DNA of 64,000 bases from Nostoc favosum CHAB5714 (GTDB lineage: Bacteria; Cyanobacteriota; Cyanobacteriia; Cyanobacteriales; Nostocaceae). Numbering within the stretch: position 1 is the stretch's first letter; every line of letters starts with the position of its first letter. Under the pieces are notes generated by a model. That model had not been told where the DNA came from. It saw only the letters and a list, made by a program, of their open reading frames with translations, and did not search any database. Shown here in pieces: positions 55,102-64,000 of the stretch. The position numbers and the translations under genes were made by a program. The DNA lies in assembly GCF_020829495.1 (NCBI RefSeq), contig NZ_JAIVFQ010000007.1, positions 104,893-168,892 on the forward strand, given 5' to 3'.

Positions 55102-55327
55102 CATCATTCCGTTAGCGCTAAGTCAATTTTAGAGGCTTGCCATAGACGCACTCCGCAGAGTTTCAATGCTCTTGAGGTAGCTTCTAGTTCGCATTGCATC
55201 TCTTACTCCTATAGAGAAGCCGACTAAGCGTAGCATCTCCGTAAGAAGAAGGCAAAAGAAGTAGGATAGGTTGCTCAAAAAATTCGTAAATTAGACCAAC
55301 TGTATAACGTTTGAGGAGAATCGGAAA
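55102..55327. other. hesB-fdxH spacer
   Basis: Contains decayed dispersed repeat DNA. A GAGGAGAAT ribosome site ahead of fdxH is the only functional mark seen. Confidence 0.4.
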
Positions 55328-55627
55328 ATGGCTACCTACCAAGTTAGATTAATCAACAAAAAAGAAGACCTCGACACCACAATTGAAGTTGACGAAGAGA
55401 CAACAATCTTAGACGCAGCGCACGAAAACGATATTGACTTGCCAGCTTCTTGTCAAGCAGGTTCTTGCTCTAGTTGTGTTGGCAAGGTTGTTGAAGGTGA
55501 AATTGATCAAGAAGATCAAAACTTCCTAGATGACGAACAGATTTCTAAGGGATTCGCTCTACTTTGTGTCACTTATCCCCGTTCTAATTGCACAATTAAG
55601 ACACATCAAGAACCCTATCTTGTCTAA
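55328..55627 (+). CDS. fdxH: Heterocyst [2Fe-2S] ferredoxin FdxH
   Basis: The 99-residue plant-type ferredoxin has the ligand loop [13 protein letters not shown] and the fourth cysteine in [10 protein letters not shown]. FdxH is the direct electron donor to NifH in heterocysts. The sequence starts [20 protein letters not shown] and ends THQEPYLV. It follows hesB, as in Anabaena. Confidence 0.97.
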   Translation: MATYQVRLINKKEDLDTTIEVDEETTILDAAHENDIDLPASCQAGSCSSCVGKVVEGEIDQEDQNFLDDEQISKGFALLCVTYPRSNCTIKTHQEPYLV

Positions 55628-55731
55628 ACTATTATTTTGCTTGCTGCCTTTAGCAATCAAATAAAAGATGAAGGATGAAGGATGAAAATATACTTCCTTC
55701 TTCCCTTCACAATCCCTAATTTATACTTTAA

Positions 55732-55983
55732 ATGTTTTCCCCTTTTAGTGTTACTGGCTGTTCATTAGAATTATTAAGAACGGGAGAGCGAGGAATCGTC
55801 ACCTTCTGTAAAAGTCAATATGAAACAATCTTGAAAAAACTGATATCAATCGGAGTAACACCAGGAGCTACTATCACTTTACAACAAAAGTTTTCCTCAT
55901 TAATTATTAAAATAAGAAACACATCTCTAGCACTAAATATAGAAAGTATCTGTGCTATTTATGTCCGCATTATTGATAGTTAA
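55732..55983 (+). CDS. FeoA domain protein
   Basis: The 83-residue protein has the SH3-like FeoA pattern: LELLRTGERGIVTFCK, then LISIGVTPGATITLQQKF and a final ICAIYVRII. FeoA partners the ferrous-iron transporter FeoB, but stand-alone copies at the end of nif clusters may act on iron supply or regulation for nitrogenase. No feoB is next to it. Confidence 0.85.
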   Translation: MFSPFSVTGCSLELLRTGERGIVTFCKSQYETILKKLISIGVTPGATITLQQKFSSLIIKIRNTSLALNIESICAIYVRIIDS

Positions 55984-56218
55984 ATTAATTAGCATCTATA
56001 TAATATCTTCTTAAAAAAATAATTATTAATTCGTAATTAATAGGGTACAAAGCAAGCACTGATTACAATTATGAATTACGAGTTACGAACTACGAATTAC
56101 ATTGACCTCACTCCTTTCCTAATTAATTCCAGGAGTGAGGTCACTAAATTTATAGATATGAATGCAATTTGGTATTACAGACAAAGCCACTTGTAAGAAA
56201 AAGAAACTTGCCTATTTT

Positions 56219-56428
56219 TTAATCAACAGCAACTATCACATCTGATGATTTAATCACGGCATAAGCCTGCTTACCTTCTACAAGTCCTAGCTTTTCCGCC
56301 GATGATTTTGTGATTATTGACACTAACTCTACTCCTGGTGCCACTTCTAAAGTTATCTCAGTATTAACTGTTCCAGGTACAACTTTTTTTACAGTCCCTT
56401 TGATAGAATTACGAGCGCTAATTTCCAT
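56219..56428 (-). CDS. Molybdate-binding TOBE (Mop) protein
   Basis: This 69-residue protein is a single TOBE domain: MEISARNSIKGTVKKVVPGT, VNTEITLEVAPGVELVSIIT and KLGLVEGKQAYAVIKSSDVI. Molbindins of this type store or sense molybdate, which fits a place beside the Mo-nitrogenase genes. Convergent with the FeoA-like gene. Confidence 0.93.
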   Translation of the reverse strand: MEISARNSIKGTVKKVVPGTVNTEITLEVAPGVELVSIITKSSAEKLGLVEGKQAYAVIKSSDVIVAVD

Positions 56429-57876
<1,448 letters not shown>

Positions 57877-59143
57877 CGCTACCAAGCATTCTTACTTATC
57901 GGTACAACTTGATCCAAATTATGTAGATGCTTCAACACAGCCATCTCCATTTAAAGTTTATCCCAAGTTTTATCGGAGAGTGAAATTAAATCTCAATAAT
58001 CCTGTTCATTCTTTTATCTCGTTAACCAGTGCGATAACACTGGAAAAAGTATATAAAGATGGCCCTTATAAACTGCGGGTGAATCCATCAGCAGGCGCTC
58101 TGTATCCTACGGAAGTTTACGTACAGGTTCGCGGGATTGAGGGAATGGTAAATGGTATATACCATCTAGAAGTTGAGAATAATTGTCTAACTCTTATCTA
58201 TGAATTAATTGATGATGGGTTGGAGAATTATATTATACCGAGTAAAAGTATCAACGGATTCATCTTTTTAATTAGTTGTGTTTATTATAGGTCTAGCTGG
58301 AAATATCAAAACAGGAGCATAAGATATTGCTTCTTAGATAGCGGACACCATTTAGGTGCAATCGCAGCTTCAGCTTTTCTCCACAACCAAGATATACAAC
58401 TAATTTTTGACTTTGATAAACTTGCTCTCAATTCAGATTTGGGTTTTGAGAATAAGGAGTTTATTACTGCTTGTGCGGTGTCAGGAGAACTACAAGAGAA
58501 GAAAATCAGAAGCTTAAGGCTGAAAATTCCTTTTGTGTCTGGTACTGATTATTTTGAATCTAATCAATTTATTGAAGATGCCTATCAAGCAACAACTCTA
58601 CAAAAGAGTCGCCAGCAGAAATTAGAGTATCCTCAATTTGGCTTCGACAAGGATAAATTTTATCAAGTTGTTTGGAATAGACGTTCTATTAGACGTTTCC
58701 GGAAAGAGTCTATTTCTCAAGAAGATTATTTATATATAGTGCAGCAACTTGAGCAGTCAATACCGACAGAAAACTATGAGGAGATAGAAATTTACTCAGT
58801 GGTGCATCGGGTAGAGGGAATGACACCTGGGTTATATAAAGGTACGTATCTGGTTAAAACGGGTAATTTTACTGAAAAGACGGGTTACTTATGCATTAAT
58901 CAGGCTATCGCTAAAGATAGCGCTGTAACTTTATTTTTCGTGTCAGATTATTTAAACTATCAAACTGCTATGCAAATAGCTGGTTTTCTTGGACAGAGGC
59001 TTTATTTAACTAGTAATTATTTGGGGATTCAGTGTAGTGGTATTGGTGCTTATTATGATGATGAAACCCAAGAATTATTAGAAACAAATAAAGATGTACT
59101 TTATGGAATGGTGATTGGAATATAAGCAGGAAGCTAAAGAGAG

Positions 59144-59518
59144 ATGGCTAGAAAGATGTATTACTTAAATGGTGATGACTCACATCCGATACAACCGACA
59201 TCGGCAGATATTATACTGCGTCAGCAACTAGAGTATTCTATTAGTAGATACTTTTATGACGCTTGCGATCGCACTATTCAAAATCTTCTATCTAATTGTC
59301 GGTGGTATGTCACAACCCATGCCAATGCTCTAACATTGGTTATTGAATGTCCTGATCAAGTTACTAATTGGCGTATTTTACAAAAAATCGTGCCAATGGG
59401 GACATTACTATATGGAATTGTCAGCAGTGCTAAAATCCGTGTTTGTCCGCCAGAGAGTCAAGGCGTACCTTTTGAAATGAGGGTAGATGAACTTTCTGTT
59501 TATCGGGATTGGGCATAA
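59144..59518 (+). CDS. Conserved hypothetical protein, 124 aa
   Basis: Contains LRQQLEYSISRYFYDACDRT, then TNWRILQKIVPMGTLLYGIV and a final MRVDELSVYRDW. No domain recognised. It follows the nitroreductase by 18 bp on the same strand, so it belongs to the same operon and may act with it. Confidence 0.65.
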   Translation: MARKMYYLNGDDSHPIQPTSADIILRQQLEYSISRYFYDACDRTIQNLLSNCRWYVTTHANALTLVIECPDQVTNWRILQKIVPMGTLLYGIVSSAKIRVCPPESQGVPFEMRVDELSVYRDWA

Positions 59519-59572
59519 GAGAAGAGAGACGCGATTAATCGCGTCTGTACAGGAGTTAGGAGTTTAAAATTT

Positions 59573-60043
<471 letters not shown>

Positions 60044-60310
60044 GGGATGAGATTTAATAACTTTAGTGAGTTGCAAAAGCACTGTCATCGATAAATAGAT
60101 GAGATGAGGTAAAGCGCAATTTCAGGTGGTATTAGACCGCTAATAGCAGTATTCCAGATTTTGATATGTTAGACTGCTGAGTGCGCTTTAACATCCTAGA
60201 TAGGAGTGTTCATCTGCTGCTTAGCGCCCGATAACACTATAGGCAGCGTGTTAGACCGTATAAGAGTAGTTAAATAAATAGTTAGGCGTGCTACCTACAC
60301 TTAAAATTCG
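60044..60310. other. Spacer with GTTRRRY-type cores
   Basis: GTTAGAC at 60168 and 60250 and GTTAGGC at 60281 match the core of integron attC sites. See findings. No gene. Confidence 0.35.
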
Positions 60311-60532
60311 ATGGGCAATATTCTTAATATCGTAGGTTTAGTTCTCGGCTTCATAGGTGCCTCTCTCGCATTTCTCGATAGTTGGCGCACTGGCTCACGG
60401 TTTAGCGAGAGAGGTGTCAAACTTGGGTACGAACCAACTTTAAACACGTGGTTCTGGAAATCGTGTGGAAGTATTGGCTTTGTGCTGATTACGATCAGTT
60501 TCGCTCTCCAATTATTCGCTGCCTGTATGTAG
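60311..60532 (+). CDS. Small membrane protein, 73 aa
   Basis: Two hydrophobic segments (IVGLVLGFIGASLAFL and IGFVLITISFALQLFA) separate a charged middle (RTGSRFSERGVKLG). No family known to me. The frame is followed by a GNAT remnant, consistent with a patch of unrelated small genes. Confidence 0.5.
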   Translation: MGNILNIVGLVLGFIGASLAFLDSWRTGSRFSERGVKLGYEPTLNTWFWKSCGSIGFVLITISFALQLFAACM

Positions 60533-60595
60533 TAGTAAAAGCCTACCTAGTATGGTTACGCCACCAGCAATACAATCTTTTGTTATATACAAGTA

Positions 60596-60676
60596 GTCAA
60601 GGCAAATATTCCAGCTCGCAACCTGTATGAAAAACTCGGCTATGAACCGAAATGTATGAGTACTGGTATCGAGTAG
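60596..60676 (+). pseudogene. GNAT acetyltransferase C-terminal remnant
   Basis: Twenty-six codons read VKANIPARNLYEKLGYEPKC and end at MSTGIE, the last part of a GNAT fold (the N-x-x-A-x-x-L-Y-E-K-x-G-F/Y motif). No upstream domain remains in frame. Confidence 0.6.
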
Positions 60677-60768
60677 GCTGTAGATCAGACAATCAGTAGT
60701 GACTGAAACAGAGGCTTTGACTAAATAATACAGACAAAGCCTCTGAAAAATAATTTATCAGCCGGAAA

Positions 60769-61191
60769 CTATAAATCTACGCCATGTTTCTTGGCAATTT
60801 CAGTTAGTTTCTCATACTGATGTTGTGATGCTTGAGTTAATATCTCTTCAGCCTGTTCTTTAGTACTTCCTTCTTTAGGAATTAAATACTTGATATAAAG
60901 AGATACAAAATCGGCTACGATCGCTAAACCGGATAAAGCATGTTTGTCAGCTTCCTTGCCAGCGATCGCAGCTACCAAACCTGCTTTAATTGGGTCTGGT
61001 TTAACTTTCATGAACTGATCAACAAGTTTCGGGATGTAGTCTGCTGGTGGCAAATTATCTAACTTACTTCTGTCGGGAGTAAAGTTACATTCTGCGGCTT
61101 TTGCCTGCTCTAAAACACACCATTCGATGAATTCTTGCAATGCTGCATCGGGCACGCGAGGGAGATATTGATGTAGCGCTAAATCAGACAC
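60769..61191 (-). CDS. Conserved hypothetical helical protein, 140 aa
   Basis: The protein is mainly helical: ALQEFIEWCVLEQAKAAECN, then DYIPKLVDQFMKVKPDPIKA, LSGLAIVADFVSLYIKYL and a charged C-terminus. I know similar unnamed cyanobacterial proteins but no domain. The single-gene context gives no hint of function. Confidence 0.6.
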   Translation of the reverse strand: MSDLALHQYLPRVPDAALQEFIEWCVLEQAKAAECNFTPDRSKLDNLPPADYIPKLVDQFMKVKPDPIKAGLVAAIAGKEADKHALSGLAIVADFVSLYIKYLIPKEGSTKEQAEEILTQASQHQYEKLTEIAKKHGVDL

Positions 61192-61607
61192 AAGCTTACC
61201 GTGTAAATTGCTGTTTTATGCAAATGCATTAAGGCAAGCCTAACGCATCGTTTCTATAAGTTATGGTGTGTTACGCTACGACTTTTGAATAAATAGTTAG
61301 ATTATGAGATATCTCAAGCAAAAATCATCCTAGAGTAGAGCGATGATGCCCGTCATAGTCGAATACTTGCCAATTAGGGAGACAACTACAATTACAAGAA
61401 TATATTTTAAATAATATTTACAGATGTATTCAAGTTGTATTTCTTATGGGAATCTTAAGAATACAGGAATTACGCAAACAATAGCCGAAAGCCTTATTTT
61501 CACATAGGGGCAATTTATGAATTGTCCCTACAGCGTGTACTTTTGCGTAAGTCCTAGAATATTATTACCCGCTTTGATTAATTAGTTTAAGGAAGGCAGA
61601 GTTAGCT
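61192..61607. other. Gap upstream of the hydrolase
   Basis: Contains GCCTAAC at 61238 and GTTAGAT at 61296, another attC-core-like pair. Otherwise AT-rich with no gene. Confidence 0.4.
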
Positions 61608-62564
61608 ATGGGAAAAGATTATGTTTTATTTCTACATGGTGTAAATGTACGGGAATCGAAAGAAAACGAAAGGAACCAGAATTACACCTATGCCGACAAG
61701 TTGTTTAACTTGATTGTTCAGCTAGTCCGGCAGAAAGATCGTAATCGTGAATGCATCAAAGTGCCTCTTTACTGGGGTGATGTCAACCAAAACGCCTTGG
61801 ATGAACTACTAACAAACCTGCAAGGCTCGTCTAAGTGGAACCAACTCTGGTTTCAAGATTTTCGCCAGAAGCAAATATTGCAATTTGTTGGGGATGGAGG
61901 ACTTTACATCAGTCGCCTAATTGGATCAATGGCGGCTGACCAACTCAAAAAGCAAACATTTAAAGGCTTAGAAAAGTATAAACAGGACGATCGCCTACAT
62001 TTGGTGACTCACAGTTGGGGGACGGTCGTACTGTTTGACATTCTGTTTGCCAGCCGTTGGGATAATCAAGAAATTCCTGGCTATCAAAGTGTAAAGGCTA
62101 TTCGAGATAAGCTTTATGGCATTGGGGATAAGCCTAAAGAAGGTATCCGGCTGGCTAGCATTCAGACTATGGGTTCTCCCATCGCTTTGTTCAGTTTAAT
62201 TAGTATCAATGGTAGAAATGCTAATGACGAAAGTACTCATGACATCAGTCCTGGTTTAAGTAATTTGTTGAAGAACCTTACCCAAGGAGATCGAGAGTTG
62301 TCTTGGCTCAATTTTATGCATCCTGGTGATCCAATTGCTTGGCCGCTAGAAAATGTCATCACCAAGTTAATTCCCGATTCTGGTTCTTACGTTCAGGTAG
62401 AAGACGTTCTCACTGGTGACTCTGGTTTCTTGAATTTATTTGCTCAAACTCCCCCCATTAGACAAACGTTTTTGGCTCTGGCAAACGGCGGCAGCGCTCA
62501 CGGAAGTTACTGGCAAAATAAAGATGTAGCACAGCGAATAGCAGCAAATATTCTAACAGCTTAA
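61608..62564 (+). CDS. Alpha/beta-hydrolase-like protein
   Basis: The 318-residue protein begins GKDYVLFLHGVNVRESKENE with an oxyanion-type HG, has LHLVTHSWGTVVLFDILFAS with Ser in a T-H-S-W-G elbow, and WLNFMHPGDPIAWPLENVI. The terminal GGSAHGSYW could hold the catalytic His. It is lipase-like; the substrate is unknown. Start preceded by AAGGAAGGCAGAG. Confidence 0.8.
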   Translation: MGKDYVLFLHGVNVRESKENERNQNYTYADKLFNLIVQLVRQKDRNRECIKVPLYWGDVNQNALDELLTNLQGSSKWNQLWFQDFRQKQILQFVGDGGLYISRLIGSMAADQLKKQTFKGLEKYKQDDRLHLVTHSWGTVVLFDILFASRWDNQEIPGYQSVKAIRDKLYGIGDKPKEGIRLASIQTMGSPIALFSLISINGRNANDESTHDISPGLSNLLKNLTQGDRELSWLNFMHPGDPIAWPLENVITKLIPDSGSYVQVEDVLTGDSGFLNLFAQTPPIRQTFLALANGGSAHGSYWQNKDVAQRIAANILTA

Positions 62565-62716
62565 TACTATTGTGTTTTAATCAAGCTCTATATGATGAGG
62601 ATCTGGTGTTCGAGACGGAGTTTGTAAGTACACAACAGATTGTGGTTTACTAGACTTAGACTATGGGTAATGTTTCTATTCTTATAAATGCTGGAGTTGC
62701 AGTGAGGTCTTAACTA

Positions 62717-63223
62717 ATGACTTTAATACTTGAAACTCAGAGGCTGTTGTTAAAACCAATTTTGGAGAGTGGGCTGAACACACTACACGCTATTCTCATT
62801 GACTCATACGTGAGAAAGTATCTGTGCGATGACAAAATTTTTCCATTGCAACAAATTGAAGAAATGGTGATACAAAGCCAGAATAGTTTTGAAGAAAAAA
62901 AATTTGGTTTATGGTTTATTGAGACTAAAAATGAGCAAGAAACCATTGGCTTTGTTGGTTTGTGGGATTTCTTTGATGAAGAACAGCCCCAATTAGTTTA
63001 TGCTTTGCTGCCTGAAGCAACCAAAAAAGGTTATGCTAGCGAAGCTGCAACCAAGATGTTGGAGTATTGTTTTAATAAACTTAACTATCAGTATCTTTTA
63101 GCAAGCTGCGATCGCCCAAACCTTGAATCACAAAAAGTAACAGAAAGAATAGGCATGACAAAGGTGGACGAAAAAATCGTCAATGGCAACCCTTTAGTAT
63201 TTTTCAGGATTGAGAGGTTGTAG
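62717..63223 (+). CDS. GNAT family N-acetyltransferase (RimJ/RimL type)
   Basis: The 168-residue protein starts MTLILETQRLLLKPILESGL and has TIGFVGLWDFFDEEQPQLVY, then AYA-type acetyl-CoA motif LPEATKKGYASEAATKMLEY and ASCDRPNLESQKVTERIGM. It is complete and typical of enzymes acetylating protein N-termini or small amines. No operon partner. Confidence 0.92.
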   Translation: MTLILETQRLLLKPILESGLNTLHAILIDSYVRKYLCDDKIFPLQQIEEMVIQSQNSFEEKKFGLWFIETKNEQETIGFVGLWDFFDEEQPQLVYALLPEATKKGYASEAATKMLEYCFNKLNYQYLLASCDRPNLESQKVTERIGMTKVDEKIVNGNPLVFFRIERL

Positions 63224-63345
63224 GTAAAAATATTGTAACTATTGATAAGTCACTAGTGCGTGCGGCATAACACAGCGTTGTAGCTGATTGCAATCTAGAT
63301 TGTCTAGATCAGTCCGTTGTTTGGGGATGAAGGCAATAAGCAGCA

Positions 63346-63744
63346 GCGATCGCTGAAGTAGCAATTGTAGTCGCCGAAATAGCAAATGCGATCGCCAAAG
63401 TAGCAAATGCGATCGCCAAAGTAGCAAATGTAGTCGCCAAAGTAGCAAATGTAGTCGCCAAAGTAGCAAATGTAGTCGCCAAAGTAGCAAATGCGATCGC
63501 CGAAATAGCAAATGCGATCGCCAAAGTAGCAAATGCGATCGCCAAAGTAGCAAATGCGATCGCCAAAGTAGCAAATGTAGTCGCCAAAGTAGCAAATGCG
63601 ATCGCCAAAGTAGCAAATGCGATCGCCAAAGTAACAAATGCGATCGCCAAAGTAACAAATGTAGTCGCCAAAGTAACAAATGCGATCGCCAAAGTAACAA
63701 ATGCGATCGCCGAAATAGCAAATGTAGTCGCCGAAATAGCAAAT
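63346..63744. repeat. 21-bp minisatellite, 19 units, built on HIP1
   Basis: Each unit is GCGATCGCCAAAGTAGCAAA plus T, or a variant starting GTAGTCGC; some have GAAATAG or GTAACA changes. The 19 units are contiguous (399 bp). On the plus strand they read as an AIAKVAN heptad, but a stop precedes the array and no start codon is present. Long minus-strand frames through it are repeat artefacts. Confidence 0.95.
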
Positions 63745-63769
63745 ACGTAGGCGTAGCCAGCCATAGGCA

Positions 63770-63874
63770 TTAAGATTTGGCTGCCCAAAGTAGGGAAATG
63801 TCGTACTTATTAAACATCGAATCGGCACTCACAAGCGTCATTTCTTCTATCTGAGCCTGTGCAATCAACATTCT
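63770..63874 (-). pseudogene. VapC-type PIN toxin, 3' remnant
   Basis: The frame reads RMLIAQAQIEEMTLVSADSM, then FNKYDISLLWAAKS, the C-terminal part of VapC toxins. Upstream the sequence turns into the end of an IS200/IS605-type element at about 63875, so the insertion cut the gene after the DPFD region. The 5' part, if present, lies beyond the element outside the window. Confidence 0.72.
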
Positions 63875-64000
63875 TTGACACTCCCCAGCCATAAATGGCG
63901 GGGATTCTAGCATCAATGACGTTCTTTGCTTTTACAGGTCTTACGACCAATAGAAGTAGAGAGAACATCTCCGCTAGCGTTACTTTCCAGATGCCCTCCG
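63875..64000 (-). mobile_element. IS200/IS605-type element end with partial tnpB
   Basis: A hairpin, CCCCAGCCAT and ATGGCGGGG (63880-63903), next to TTTGACACT is the typical right end of such elements. Inward, on the minus strand, a frame reads GHLESNASGDVLSTSIGRKT then CKSKERH and stops at 63913, resembling the C-terminal tail of TnpB. The remaining gene runs off the window edge. Confidence 0.65.

Noticed and set aside
63239..63828. Three long overlapping minus-strand open frames of 159-174 codons
   Set aside because: They are translations of the 21-bp minisatellite in different frames (LLLWRSH, ICYFGDR and TLAIAFA heptads) and have no independent support.

Overview
The window comes from a heterocyst-forming cyanobacterium, most likely Nostoc or a close relative. 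The evidence is the gene order of the nif cluster, nifD interrupted by recombinase-carrying elements, glbN between nifU and nifH, many HIP1 octamers (GCGATCGC), and the heptanucleotide tandem repeats and small palindromic repeats typical of Nostocales intergenic DNA.

Layout. 0-4.4 kb (minus strand): cysE/nifP, two small conserved genes, nifV, nifZ, nifT and a 2Fe-2S ferredoxin-like gene, probably one nif operon. 5-16 kb: accessory DNA with a type II NADH dehydrogenase, an IscB element inserted in an HNH gene, a decaying toxin-antitoxin island, a sorbosone-dehydrogenase-like protein, a quinone oxidoreductase with a decayed partial copy, and xisH with a broken xisI. 16-57 kb (plus strand): nifB-fdxN-nifS-nifU-glbN-nifH-nifD-nifK-(Mo-nitro_C protein)-nifE-nifN-nifX-(NifX-associated)-(DUF683)-nifW-hesA-hesB-fdxH, then FeoA- and Mop-like genes. 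57-64 kb: a homocitrate synthase fragment, ankyrin and SagB-like nitroreductase genes, hupW, small hypothetical genes, a hydrolase, a GNAT acetyltransferase, a 19-unit minisatellite and a vapC remnant cut by an IS200/IS605-type element running off the edge.

The central feature is nifD, split into three pieces by two separate elements. Element 1 (about 6.7 kb) is bounded by the 10-bp repeat GTATACCCTG. Element 2 (about 15.6 kb) is bounded by GGATTACTCCG, the repeat of the classical nifD element. Each carries its own XisA-type recombinase just inside one border. Removing both restores one 503-codon NifD frame with the expected residues across both junctions. Element 1 carries DNA-binding proteins and two dense iterated-motif arrays, so it looks plasmid- or phage-like. 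Element 2 carries an orange carotenoid protein, a TraX-like protein, a histidine kinase, a methyltransferase, a dienelactone hydrolase and many small transposon-like repeats.

Two further signals stand out. The DNA upstream of nifB and of cysE/nifP shares an unusual promoter architecture: three 17-bp boxes at 22-23 bp spacing plus a 31-bp conserved block, in the same orientation relative to each gene. The intergenic DNA also holds several families of miniature inverted-repeat elements with clear target duplications, some nested inside one another.
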